A DNA stretch of 64,000 nucleotides from Pseudomonas sp. Root562 (lineage in GTDB: Bacteria; Pseudomonadota; Gammaproteobacteria; Pseudomonadales; Pseudomonadaceae), in the NCBI RefSeq assembly GCF_001427125.1, contig NZ_LMGK01000009.1, positions 20,784 through 84,783 of the forward strand, given 5' to 3'. Shown here piece after piece: positions 26,226-34,714 of this stretch. A program made the translations under genes and the position numbers. Position 1 is the stretch's first letter. Each line of letters starts with the position of its first letter. The notes beneath the pieces were generated by a model. The model saw only the letters and a program-made list of their open reading frames with translations, did no database searches and had not been told where the DNA came from.

Positions 26226-27433
26226 AAGGCAGCCAACCCGCGCGCCAGGTCGGCTTGCAGGTCTGCCACGTCTTCCAGACCGACCGCGATGCGGATCAGG
26301 CTGTCACGGATACCCGCCGCTTCACGCTCTTGCGGCGCCAGACGGCCGTGAGACGTGGTGCTCGGATGGGTAATCGTGGTCTTGCTGTCACCAAGGTTGG
26401 CTGTGATGGAAATCAGGCGCGTCGCATCGATAAAGCGCCAGGCGCCCTCTTTGCCGCCCTTGACCTCGAAACTCACTACAGCCCCGAAACCTTTCTGCTG
26501 CCGCAGCGCCAGCTCGTGTTGCGGATGGCTCTTGAGGCCGGCGTAATGGACTTTTTCGATACCGTCCTGTTGCTCCAGCCATTCGGCCAGTTGCTGGGCG
26601 TTGGCGCAATGCGCCTTCATCCGCAGGTTCAGGGTTTCCAGGCCCTTGAGGAAGATCCAGGCGTTGAACGGGCTGAGAGTAGGCCCGGCAGTGCGCAGGA
26701 AACCGACCACTTCTTTCATCTGCTCGCTGCGACCGGCTACCACACCGCCCATGCAACGACCCTGGCCGTCGATGAACTTGGTCGCCGAGTGCACGACGAT
26801 GTCCGCGCCCATTCTCAGCGGCTGCTGCAACGCAGGCGTGCAGAAGCAGTTGTCGACCACCAGCATTGCGCCTTTGGCGTGGGCGATTTTCGCCAGTTCG
26901 GCGATATCGACCAGTTCGGCCAGCGGGTTGGACGGCGATTCTACGAACAGCAGCTTGGTGTTGGCCTTGATTGCCGCATCCCAACCGGACAAGTCAGCCA
27001 AGGCTACATAATCGACTTCAATGCCAAAACGCTTGAAGTACTTCTCGAACAGGCTGATGGTCGAACCGAATACGCTGCGCGACACCAGCACATGATCGCC
27101 AGCGCTGCACAGGCTCATCACCACCGCCATGATCGACGCCATGCCTGTGGCAGTGGCCACGGCTTGCTCGGCGCTTTCGAGGGCGGCGATGCGCTCTTCG
27201 AAGGCGCGTACGGTCGGGTTGGTGTAGCGCGAGTAAACGTTGCCCGGCACTTCCCCGGCGAAACGCGCAGCGGCATCGGCAGCGGTGCGGAACACGTAGC
27301 TGGATGTGAAGAACATCGGATCACCGTGTTCGCCTTCCGGCGTACGGTGCTGACCGGCACGTACGGCCAGGGTATCGAACGCTACGCCTTCGAGGTCGCT
27401 GTCCAACCGACCGGCATCCCAATCCTGACTCAT
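26222..27433 (-). CDS. metZ: O-succinylhomoserine sulfhydrylase
   Basis: This 403-residue PLP enzyme of the Cys/Met metabolism family makes homocysteine directly from O-succinylhomoserine and sulfide, the pseudomonad route to methionine. Motifs are [35 protein letters not shown], and the PLP Lys in [19 protein letters not shown] 27433 follows AAGGAG; an in-frame ATG 12 codons upstream lacks a site. It lies downstream of purF, with a large inverted repeat between them. Confidence 0.94.
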   Translation of the reverse strand: MSQDWDAGRLDSDLEGVAFDTLAVRAGQHRTPEGEHGDPMFFTSSYVFRTAADAAARFAGEVPGNVYSRYTNPTVRAFEERIAALESAEQAVATATGMASIMAVVMSLCSAGDHVLVSRSVFGSTISLFEKYFKRFGIEVDYVALADLSGWDAAIKANTKLLFVESPSNPLAELVDIAELAKIAHAKGAMLVVDNCFCTPALQQPLRMGADIVVHSATKFIDGQGRCMGGVVAGRSEQMKEVVGFLRTAGPTLSPFNAWIFLKGLETLNLRMKAHCANAQQLAEWLEQQDGIEKVHYAGLKSHPQHELALRQQKGFGAVVSFEVKGGKEGAWRFIDATRLISITANLGDSKTTITHPSTTSHGRLAPQEREAAGIRDSLIRIAVGLEDVADLQADLARGLAAL

Positions 27434-27469
27434 GCTGTCACTCCTTGCCCTATTCGATGGTAGATACAA

Positions 27470-27560
27470 AACCGGCCCGCAGGAGCGAGGCTTGCCCGCG
27501 AAGAGTCCCTTGGGGACGCCAAAAGCTTCGCGGGCAAGCCTCGCTCCTACAAGGCCGGTT
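27470..27560. repeat. Large REP-type palindrome between purF and metZ
   Basis: AGGAGCGAGGCTTGCCCGCGAAG at 27481-27503 pairs with CTTCGCGGGCAAGCCTCGCTCCT, and flanking CCGGCC/GGCCGG extend the dyad. The whole element folds into one long hairpin. It may insulate purF from metZ. Confidence 0.85.
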
Positions 27561-27565
27561 CTTAC

Positions 27566-29071
27566 TTAGTTGTTGTACAGGTCGATGATCGCGCTGACTG
27601 CCTGGGTCTTGACCTTGGAGGCATCGTTGCGTGCCTGCTCGATCTTGTTCAGATAAGCCTCGTCGACATCGCCAGTCACATACTGGCCATCGAACACAGC
27701 GCAATCGAACTTGTCGATCTTGATCTTGCCGCCACCGACCGCTTCGATCAAGTCAGGCAAGTCCTGATAGATCAGCCAGTCGGCGCCGATCAGGTCGGCC
27801 ACGTCCTGGGTCGAACGGTTGTGAGCGATCAGTTCGTGGGCGCTCGGCATGTCGATGCCGTAGACGTTCGGGAAACGCACGGCCGGTGCAGCCGAGCAGA
27901 AGTAGACGTTCTTGGCGCCCGCTTCACGAGCCATCTGGATGATCTGCTTGCAGGTGGTGCCGCGCACGATCGAATCGTCCACCAGCATCACGTTCTTGCC
28001 GCGGAATTCCAGTTCGATGGCGTTGAGCTTCTGGCGTACGGATTTTTTCCGTGCAGCCTGGCCCGGCATGATGAAGGTCCGGCCGATGTAGCGGTTCTTC
28101 ACGAAGCCTTCGCGGAACTTCACGCCCAAATGGTTGGCCAGTTCCAGGGCCGCGGTGCGGCTTGTGTCCGGAATCGGGATAACCACGTCGATGTCATGCT
28201 CAGGACGCTCGCGCAGAATCTTCTCGGCGAGCTTCTCGCCCATGCGCAGGCGGGCCTTGTATACCGAAACGCCGTCGATGATCGAGTCAGGACGCGCCAG
28301 GTAAACGTGTTCGAAAATGCACGGTGTCAGGGACGGGTTGGTCGCGCACTGACGGGTGTGCAGCTTGCCGTCTTCAGTGATGTAGACCGCTTCGCCCGGC
28401 GCCAGGTCGCGAATCAAGGTAAAACCGAGCACGTCGAGGGAAACGCTTTCGGAAGCAATCATGTACTCAACGCCTTCGTCGGTATGACGCTGGCCAAACA
28501 CGATCGGGCGGATGCCGTGCGGATCGCGGAAGCCGACGATGCCGTAGCCGGTGACCATCGCCACGACAGCGTAACCACCGACGCAACGGTTGTGCACGTC
28601 GGTCACGGCAGCAAACACGTCTTCTTCGGTCGGCTGCAACTTGCCGCGCTGGGCCAGTTCGTGGGCGAACACGTTAAGCAGTACTTCCGAGTCAGAGCTG
28701 GTGTTGACGTGGCGCAAGTCAGATTCGTAAATCTCCTTGGCCAGCTGTTCAACGTTGGTCAGGTTACCGTTGTGCGCCAAAGTGATGCCGTAAGGCGAGT
28801 TGACGTAAAACGGTTGAGCTTCGGCCGAAGTCGAGCTGCCCGCGGTCGGATAACGCACATGGCCAATGCCCATGTGGCCGACCAGCCGTTGCATGTGACG
28901 CTGATGGAAAACGTCACGTACCAGGCCATTGTCCTTGCGCAGGAATAACCGGCCATCATGGCTGGTCACGATACCGGCAGCGTCCTGGCCGCGGTGCTGG
29001 AGGACGGTTAGCGCGTCATACAGCGCCTGATTGACGTTCGACTTACCGACGATACCGACGATGCCACACAT
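27566..29071 (-). CDS. purF: Amidophosphoribosyltransferase
   Basis: This 501-residue enzyme catalyses the first committed step of purine synthesis: PRPP plus glutamine gives 5-phosphoribosylamine. After removal of Met the nucleophile Cys2 starts the glutaminase domain (MCGIVGIVG). Further sites are RHRG-like [26 protein letters not shown] and the PRPP loop [12 protein letters not shown] (about 362-373). ATG 29071 is fixed by the need for N-terminal Cys; the longer frame from 29080 is rejected. It is downstream of cvpA by 41 bases. Confidence 0.96.
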   Translation of the reverse strand: MCGIVGIVGKSNVNQALYDALTVLQHRGQDAAGIVTSHDGRLFLRKDNGLVRDVFHQRHMQRLVGHMGIGHVRYPTAGSSTSAEAQPFYVNSPYGITLAHNGNLTNVEQLAKEIYESDLRHVNTSSDSEVLLNVFAHELAQRGKLQPTEEDVFAAVTDVHNRCVGGYAVVAMVTGYGIVGFRDPHGIRPIVFGQRHTDEGVEYMIASESVSLDVLGFTLIRDLAPGEAVYITEDGKLHTRQCATNPSLTPCIFEHVYLARPDSIIDGVSVYKARLRMGEKLAEKILRERPEHDIDVVIPIPDTSRTAALELANHLGVKFREGFVKNRYIGRTFIMPGQAARKKSVRQKLNAIELEFRGKNVMLVDDSIVRGTTCKQIIQMAREAGAKNVYFCSAAPAVRFPNVYGIDMPSAHELIAHNRSTQDVADLIGADWLIYQDLPDLIEAVGGGKIKIDKFDCAVFDGQYVTGDVDEAYLNKIEQARNDASKVKTQAVSAIIDLYNN

Positions 29072-29112
29072 GCGACGCAACCCCTACTTAATGGATCTGA
29101 ACTGAACACAAC

Positions 29113-29673
29113 TCACTGAGGCGTTTTGGCCGTCGGCAAGAGGTGCTCCTTGAACGGAATATCAGCGGGTACGCTGATTCCGCTGGCAAGCCACTGACTG
29201 CTCCACCCGAGGATCAGGTTTTTGGACCAGTCGGCGACCAATAGAAATTTTGGCACGAGCTGTGACTGCTGCCACCACTCGTCCTGCTGTACCGGCCCCA
29301 GGCTCAACAGCCCGACCGCCACGACCACCAGCAACACGCCACGCGCGGCGCCGAAGGCCATGCCGAGGAATCGATCGGTCCCGGACAACCCGGTGACCCG
29401 TACCAATTCGCCGATCAGATAATTGATCATTGCGCCCACCACCAGGGTGGCGACAAACATGATGGTGCAGCCCGCGATCACGCGAGCCGATGGCGTCTGG
29501 ATATATCCGGCGAGGTACTCGGACAGTGAGCCACCAAACATCCAGGCAACAGCTCCTGCGATGATCCAGGTCACCAGCGACAGTGCTTCTTTGACGAAGC
29601 CGCGGCTCAGACTGATCAATGCAGAGATGGCGACGATTGCAACGATCGCCCAGTCAACCCAGGTAAATGGCAC
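29113..29673 (-). CDS. cvpA: CvpA family membrane protein
   Basis: This 186-residue inner-membrane protein has about four helices (starting PFTWVDWAIVAIVAISALISLSRGFVKEALSLV), typical of CvpA, and is named for a role in colicin V production. The usual CvpA-purF pairing is present, and a link to purine supply or envelope homeostasis is known only loosely. It lies between the SPOR gene and purF, in the same direction. Confidence 0.9.
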   Translation of the reverse strand: MPFTWVDWAIVAIVAISALISLSRGFVKEALSLVTWIIAGAVAWMFGGSLSEYLAGYIQTPSARVIAGCTIMFVATLVVGAMINYLIGELVRVTGLSGTDRFLGMAFGAARGVLLVVVAVGLLSLGPVQQDEWWQQSQLVPKFLLVADWSKNLILGWSSQWLASGISVPADIPFKEHLLPTAKTPQ

Positions 29674-29771
29674 AGTGCAGCCTACAGACGGATAAGGCGG
29701 CGCATTTTAGCAGAGCCCATGCTTATCGGTAAGCTGCGATTGTCAGTGCATTTCAAATCGCTGCGATAGAT

Positions 29772-30473
29772 TTAGCCGCGTTCTGGCTGAAAGCGCACCA
29801 CGAACCCCTTGAGGTTCTGCTGGCGATTCAACAAGTCGCGCAGACGATCGGCTTCGGCGCGTTCGATCAGCGGCCCGACAAACACCCGATTCTTGCCGTC
29901 GGCAGTGCGGATATAGGCGTTGTAGCCTTGGCTGCGCAGGGTTTTCTGCAGCTTTTCCGCGCTTTCACGGTTGGCCAGGCTGGCCAGTTGCACCGACCAA
30001 CTCACCGACAGACCATTGGCGTCGACACGGCTTTGCGTGGTGTCTGGCTTACCCGGTGCCGCGCTGATTGGTTGGGACGGCGCAGTCGCCGGCTTCGCGG
30101 CCAATGCCGGAACCGGTGCCGGCGCAGGCGGCGTGACCGGTTTTGCCGTTGGCGCGGGAGCGACCGGTGCAGCCGGTGCAGCCGGTGCAGCCGGTGCAGC
30201 CGGTGCAGGCGCTGTAACCGGTAGTTCTTGCTGGGCGATTTCGTCGTCGCTCGGCACAAGTTCTTGCGGCAAGGCTTGCGGCTCGGGCACTACGACCGGC
30301 TCCACTTGAACCTGCGGCATCGCTGGCGCCTGAGGGGCGGACGGGGCTTCGACCGTTACCTGGCGCTGCTCATCCTGACGGGAGAACAGCATCGGCAGGA
30401 AAATCACGGCCAGTGCGACGAGTACGAGCGCGCCAACCATGCGCTGTTTGTAGGCCTTATCCAGCAATGCCAT
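29772..30473 (-). CDS. DedD-like SPOR-domain cell-division protein
   Basis: This 233-residue inner-membrane protein has a cytoplasmic start [13 protein letters not shown], one helix (about 12-30), a long Pro/Ala linker (about 45-150) and a C-terminal SPOR domain (WSVQLASLANRESAEKLQKTLRSQGYNAYIRTADGKNRVFVGP). It probably localises to septal peptidoglycan during division, as DedD does. The ATG at 30473 overlaps the folC end by 17 bases. The linker contains five perfect 9-bp repeats at 30164-30208, so its length may vary between strains. Confidence 0.85.
   Translation of the reverse strand: MALLDKAYKQRMVGALVLVALAVIFLPMLFSRQDEQRQVTVEAPSAPQAPAMPQVQVEPVVVPEPQALPQELVPSDDEIAQQELPVTAPAPAAPAAPAAPAAPVAPAPTAKPVTPPAPAPVPALAAKPATAPSQPISAAPGKPDTTQSRVDANGLSVSWSVQLASLANRESAEKLQKTLRSQGYNAYIRTADGKNRVFVGPLIERAEADRLRDLLNRQQNLKGFVVRFQPERG
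30164..30208. repeat. Five tandem 9-bp repeats in the DedD-like linker
   Basis: CCGGTGCAG is repeated five times without a mismatch, encoding an Ala-Pro-Ala series on the minus strand. Unit length is a multiple of three, so gain or loss keeps the frame. Confidence 0.9.
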
Positions 30474-31764
30474 TTGCCGCTTCCTCCGTGGAGCGCCGAG
30501 CCAGCCACTCAAGGGCCTCGGCGACACAATAAAATGATCCGAACAACAATATTTCATCGTCGCTCGTTGCCAGCGCGCACTGCCCTTCCAGGGCGGCCGC
30601 CACGCTGTCATAGCATGCTACCGACGCACCGCGCTTGAGTAGCGCATCTTGCAGATCGGCCACCGGCCGCGCCCGTGGCGAATCCAGCGGAGCGACAGCC
30701 CAGTGCTCGACACTAGCATTCAATTCGCCAATAACACCATCCAGATCCTTGTCGGCCAGCAATCCGAACACCGCCAGGCGTTTGCCAACCGGAGGACGAC
30801 TGGCCAATCGCCGGGCCAGATACTCCGCCGCATGGGGGTTATGCCCCACGTCCAGTAACAGATTAAGACGCTTGCCCTGCCAGTTGAACTGCCGGCGATC
30901 GAGACGACCGACCACCCGCGTCGCTTGCAGCGCCTGGACAATCTGCGCATCGACCCACGGCAGACCCAGCAACAGATACGCCTGCAAGGCGAGCGCCGCA
31001 TTCTCCATCGGCAAATCGAGCAGTGGCAGGTCGTGTAACTCGACGGCGTGCCCCTGAATATCCAGGCCGCGCCATTGCCAGTTGTGATCGGTGACCCCGA
31101 GATCGAAATCGCGCCCACGCAGGAAAAACGGGCAGGCAAGCTCGCGCGCTTTGTCCAGCAGGGGTTGCGGGGGATTGAGGTCGCCACACAGCGCAGGCGC
31201 GCCCTGGCGGAAGATTCCGGCCTTCTCGAAGGCCACGGATTCGCGGGTATCACCCAGGTAATCCGCATGATCGACGCCAATGCTGGTGACCAGCGCCATG
31301 TCGGCATCAACCACGTTGACCGTGTCCAGGCGCCCGCCTAGACCGACTTCCAGCACCACGGCATCGAGCCGGGACTGTTGAAACAGCCAGAACGCGGCCA
31401 ATGTGCCCATTTCGAAGTAAGTCAGGGAAGTGTCACCACGCCCCGCCTCCACCGCAGCGAAGGCCTGGCACAGTTCGGCGTCAGTGGCTTCGACGCCATT
31501 GACCTGCACCCGCTCGTTGTAACGCAGCAGGTGCGGAGAATTGTAGACACCGACTTTCAGGCCCTGGGCGCGCAGCAATGAAGCCACGAACGCACAGGTG
31601 GAGCCCTTGCCATTGGTGCCGGTGACCGTGATCACCCGAGGCGCCGGCTTGCCCAGTCCCATGCGGGACGCTACCTGTTGCGAGCGCTCAAGGCCCATGT
31701 CGATGGCCGAAGGGTGCAACTGCTCAAGGTAGGCGAGCCACTCGCCAAGGGTACGTTGGGTCAT
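30457..31764 (-). CDS. folC: Dihydrofolate synthase/folylpolyglutamate synthase
   Basis: This 435-residue Mur-ligase-fold enzyme adds Glu to dihydropteroate and extends polyglutamate tails of folates. The ATP motif is [18 protein letters not shown] (about 46-63). Others are [42 protein letters not shown] and [18 protein letters not shown]. It overlaps accD by four bases (ATGA) at its start and the DedD-like gene at its end, so it is part of a compact accD-folC-dedD block. Confidence 0.94.
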   Translation of the reverse strand: MTQRTLGEWLAYLEQLHPSAIDMGLERSQQVASRMGLGKPAPRVITVTGTNGKGSTCAFVASLLRAQGLKVGVYNSPHLLRYNERVQVNGVEATDAELCQAFAAVEAGRGDTSLTYFEMGTLAAFWLFQQSRLDAVVLEVGLGGRLDTVNVVDADMALVTSIGVDHADYLGDTRESVAFEKAGIFRQGAPALCGDLNPPQPLLDKARELACPFFLRGRDFDLGVTDHNWQWRGLDIQGHAVELHDLPLLDLPMENAALALQAYLLLGLPWVDAQIVQALQATRVVGRLDRRQFNWQGKRLNLLLDVGHNPHAAEYLARRLASRPPVGKRLAVFGLLADKDLDGVIGELNASVEHWAVAPLDSPRARPVADLQDALLKRGASVACYDSVAAALEGQCALATSDDEILLFGSFYCVAEALEWLARRSTEEAANGIAG

Positions 31765-32681
31765 ATATTGGCAGGCACCGGTGGGACGACGATCGGTTCG
31801 ATTGGTGCAGCGACGAATTTCGGCGTCGGCAGGCCCATCATTTGCGCCAGCAGGTTACCCAGGCGTGGGCGCAGTTCCTGACGGTGAATGATCATGTCGA
31901 TCGCGCCGTGCTCCAGCAGGAACTCGCTGCGCTGGAAGCCTTCCGGCAGTTTTTCGCGCACGGTCTGCTCGATCACGCGCGGACCGGCAAAGCCGATCAG
32001 GGCTTTCGGTTCGCCGACGATAACGTCGCCGAGCATCGCCAGACTGGCAGAAACACCACCGTAGACCGGATCGGTCAGTACCGAGATGAACGGAATGCCT
32101 TCTTCACGCAGACGCGCCAGCACCGCGGAGGTCTTGGCCATTTGCATCAGGGAAATCAGCGCTTCCTGCATCCGCGCACCACCGGAGGCGGAGAAGCAGA
32201 TCATCGGGCAGCGTTTTTCCAGGGCGTAGTTGGCGGCGCGCACGAAGCGCTCACCGACGATGGCGCCCATCGAACCGCCCATGAAGGAGAATTCGAACGC
32301 CGACACCACGACCGGCATGCCCAGCAGCGTACCGCTCATGGACACCAGCGCATCTTTTTCGCCGGTCTGCTTTTGTGCAGCGGTCAGGCGATCCTTGTAC
32401 TTCTTGCCGTCACGGAATTTCAGGCGGTCGACCGGCTCCAGGTCCGCACCGAGTTCGGTACGGCCTTCGACATCGAGGAAAATATCGATACGGGCGCGGG
32501 CGCCGATACGCATGTGGTGGTTGCACTTGGGGCAAACGTCCAGGGTCTTTTCCAGCTCCGGACGATACAGCACAGCCTCGCAAGACGGGCATTTGTGCCA
32601 AAGACCTTCAGGCACCGAGCTCTTCTTGACCTCGGAACGCATGATCGAAGGGATCAGTTTGTCTACTAACCAGTTGCTCAT
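31761..32681 (-). CDS. accD: Acetyl-CoA carboxylase carboxyltransferase subunit beta
   Basis: This 306-residue beta subunit of the carboxyltransferase transfers CO2 from biotin to acetyl-CoA to form malonyl-CoA. A four-Cys zinc ribbon is visible ([10 protein letters not shown]...[16 protein letters not shown], about 30-60). The crotonase-fold core includes [25 protein letters not shown] and [29 protein letters not shown] precedes the ATG. The gene starts the accD-folC-dedD block. The 238 bases between it and trpF contain a GGATCAAAAGATCGC repeat and no gene. Confidence 0.95.
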   Translation of the reverse strand: MSNWLVDKLIPSIMRSEVKKSSVPEGLWHKCPSCEAVLYRPELEKTLDVCPKCNHHMRIGARARIDIFLDVEGRTELGADLEPVDRLKFRDGKKYKDRLTAAQKQTGEKDALVSMSGTLLGMPVVVSAFEFSFMGGSMGAIVGERFVRAANYALEKRCPMICFSASGGARMQEALISLMQMAKTSAVLARLREEGIPFISVLTDPVYGGVSASLAMLGDVIVGEPKALIGFAGPRVIEQTVREKLPEGFQRSEFLLEHGAIDMIIHRQELRPRLGNLLAQMMGLPTPKFVAAPIEPIVVPPVPANI

Positions 32682-32895
32682 GCTTTCTTTCTCCAGTACC
32701 GGCGGCCCGAACGCTCTGGTTCGCAGCCCCGCGTATGCCCTTGAGCTAAATTCATATGTGTGGCGATGATCGTCGAGCGCACACGGTCAGCGCGAAACTT
32801 GACCTGCGTGCAACTGCGAAAACCCTCAGCCCTGCCTGCTTTTTGCAAGTGCAGTTAAAGACGGCGGCAGTGTGCCAGCCGTCACATCGCAAACC

Positions 32896-32939
32896 GGATC
32901 AAAAGATCGCAGCCTGGTTTCACTCGACAGCCCCTGCAA
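32896..32939. repeat. Dispersed GGATCAAAAGATCGC element, copy 1
   Basis: GGATCAAAAGATCGC followed by AGCC and, further on, CAGCCCCTGCA is shared with 55619-55652. It touches the 3' end of trpF, so the final codons of that gene lie inside the element. Confidence 0.6.
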
Positions 32940-33546
32940 CAGCCTTGATGAAGGCGTGAATCTTTGCATGATCCTTGATGCCCTTGCTCGCCTCTACCCC
33001 GCCGCTGACATCCACGGCGTAGGGCCGGACCCGCGCCACTGCCTCGGCGACGTTATCCGGGGTCAGTCCACCCGCCAGAATAATCGGCTTGCTCAAGGCT
33101 TGCGGTATCAATGACCAGTCGAAGGCTTCGCCGGTTCCCCCGGGGATGCCTTCGACATAGGCATCGAGCAAAATACCGCTGGCACTCGGGTAAGCGTCGC
33201 AAGCGGCCGCAATGTCATCACCGGCCTTGACCCGCAACGCCTTGATATAAGGACGCCGCCAGCCTTCGCACTGCGCTGCTGTTTCATCACCATGAAACTG
33301 CAACAGGTCCAACGGCACCGCATCGAGGATCTCAGCCAGTTCGGCGTGACTGGCATCGACGAACAATCCAACAGTCGTGACAAACGGTGGCAGTGCCTTG
33401 ATGATCGAGCGCGCCTGCTCCAGCGTCACAGCCCGCGGGCTTTTTGCGTAAAACACAAACCCTATGGCGTCGGCCCCGGCTTCGACCGCTGCCAACGCAT
33501 CTTCTATGCGGGTAATCCCGCAAATCTTGCTGCGAACGGCTGACAT
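32920..33546 (-). CDS. trpF: Phosphoribosylanthranilate isomerase
   Basis: This 208-residue TIM-barrel enzyme of tryptophan synthesis performs the Amadori rearrangement of phosphoribosylanthranilate. The catalytic Cys is in [32 protein letters not shown], and the general acid Asp is in [21 protein letters not shown]. The phosphate loops [10 protein letters not shown] and [15 protein letters not shown] are complete. It stands alone between accD and truA, as in other pseudomonads, apart from trpE, trpGDC and trpAB. Confidence 0.95.
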   Translation of the reverse strand: MSAVRSKICGITRIEDALAAVEAGADAIGFVFYAKSPRAVTLEQARSIIKALPPFVTTVGLFVDASHAELAEILDAVPLDLLQFHGDETAAQCEGWRRPYIKALRVKAGDDIAAACDAYPSASGILLDAYVEGIPGGTGEAFDWSLIPQALSKPIILAGGLTPDNVAEAVARVRPYAVDVSGGVEASKGIKDHAKIHAFIKAVAGAVE

Positions 33547-33609
33547 GTCGTTAAAACCTCACGGCAAATCCGAGAAAGTCCCGGATGGTAACAAAAGCGT
33601 TCGAGGGCG

Positions 33610-34434
33610 TCAGCCGTCAAGTTCGGAGAACCCGGTAAGGAAATGCGGCCCGATGTAACGCTCGGGCAGTTCGAACTCATCGTGGTACTCGACTTGCACC
33701 AGATAAAGGCCAAACGGATGTGCCGTCACCCCGCCCGTTCGACGGATACGGCTCTCCAGTACTTCCTTCATCCACTCCACCGGGCGCTCACCAGCACCGA
33801 TGGTCATCAGCACACCGGCGATGTTGCGCACCATGTGGTGCAGGAAGGCACTGGCGCGGATATCCAGCACGATCATCTTGCCGTGGCGCGTCACGCGCAG
33901 GTGATGCAGCTCCTTGATCGGCGACTTGGCCTGGCACTGACCGGCGCGGAAAGCGCTGAAATCATGGGTGCCCACCAGGTACTGCGCCGCCTCGGCCATA
34001 CGCTCGACGTCCAGCGGACGGTGGTTCCAGGTGATCTCTTCGTTCAGGTGCGCCGGGCGGATCTGATCGTTGTAGATGACATAGCGATAACGGCGAGCGA
34101 TGGCTTTGAACCGCGCATGGAAGTGCGCCGGCATGACCTTGGCCCAGCTGACGCTGACATCGTGGGGCAAGTTGATGTTCGCGCCCATCACCCAGGCTTT
34201 CATCGAACGCTCGACCTGGGTATCAAAATGCACCACTTGCCCGCAGGCATGTACACCGGCATCGGTTCGCCCGGCGCACAGCAGCGAAACCGGTGAATCG
34301 GCGACTTTGGACAAGGCGTTTTCGAGGGTTTCCTGCACGGTGAGCACACCGGAAGCCTGGCGCTGCCAGCCGCGATAACGCGAACCTTTGTATTCAACGC
34401 CCAGTGCGATCCGGAAAAAGCCGTCGGCCGCCAT
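33610..34434 (-). CDS. truA: tRNA pseudouridine(38-40) synthase
   Basis: This 274-residue enzyme makes pseudouridine at positions 38-40 of the tRNA anticodon stem. IALGVEYKGSRYRGWQRQ starts the core and the catalytic Asp is in LCAGRTDAGVHACGQVVHF. ARRYRYVIYN and FLHHMVRNIAGVLM are family signatures. The start is uncertain. ATG 34434 gives the usual family length, while in-frame starts up to 34491 (ATG) or TTG 34461 would add up to 19 residues; none has a clear ribosome site. Confidence 0.92.
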   Translation of the reverse strand: MAADGFFRIALGVEYKGSRYRGWQRQASGVLTVQETLENALSKVADSPVSLLCAGRTDAGVHACGQVVHFDTQVERSMKAWVMGANINLPHDVSVSWAKVMPAHFHARFKAIARRYRYVIYNDQIRPAHLNEEITWNHRPLDVERMAEAAQYLVGTHDFSAFRAGQCQAKSPIKELHHLRVTRHGKMIVLDIRASAFLHHMVRNIAGVLMTIGAGERPVEWMKEVLESRIRRTGGVTAHPFGLYLVQVEYHDEFELPERYIGPHFLTGFSELDG

Positions 34435-34550
34435 TTCAGCAGCCGGGTTATCAATATTTGCCAAGGGGGAACAGCCTGCTGAAGTACGCAAAGGCAGGCA
34501 TTATAAGGTGCTTGGACGGGGATGCCAGTGGATATCCTGTGACTGTTCCG

Positions 34551-34633
34551 GCCTCATCGCGGGCGAGCCCGCTCCCACAGGGATTTATTTCAACCGCAAA
34601 ACCTGTGGGAGTGGGCTCGCCCGCGATGAGGCC
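34551..34633. repeat. REP-type palindrome between fimV and truA
   Basis: GCCTCATCGCGGGCGAGCCC is matched by GGGCTCGCCCGCGATGAGGC, with CCCACAGG/CCTGTGGG inside: a perfect large dyad of about 83 bases. Confidence 0.88.
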
Positions 34634-34668
34634 CTGAAAGACAACATCGAAACGACCGCCTGAAACAA

Positions 34669-34697
34669 AAACGGCAGCCTCGAGTGGGCTGCCGTTT
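34669..34697 (-). terminator. Intrinsic terminator of fimV
   Basis: AAACGGCAGCC pairs with GGCTGCCGTTT around TCGAGTG. On the minus strand it is followed by TTTTTGTTTC. It lies 18 bases after the fimV stop. Confidence 0.88.
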
Positions 34698-34714
34698 CAT
34701 TTGCAACGATTGAC

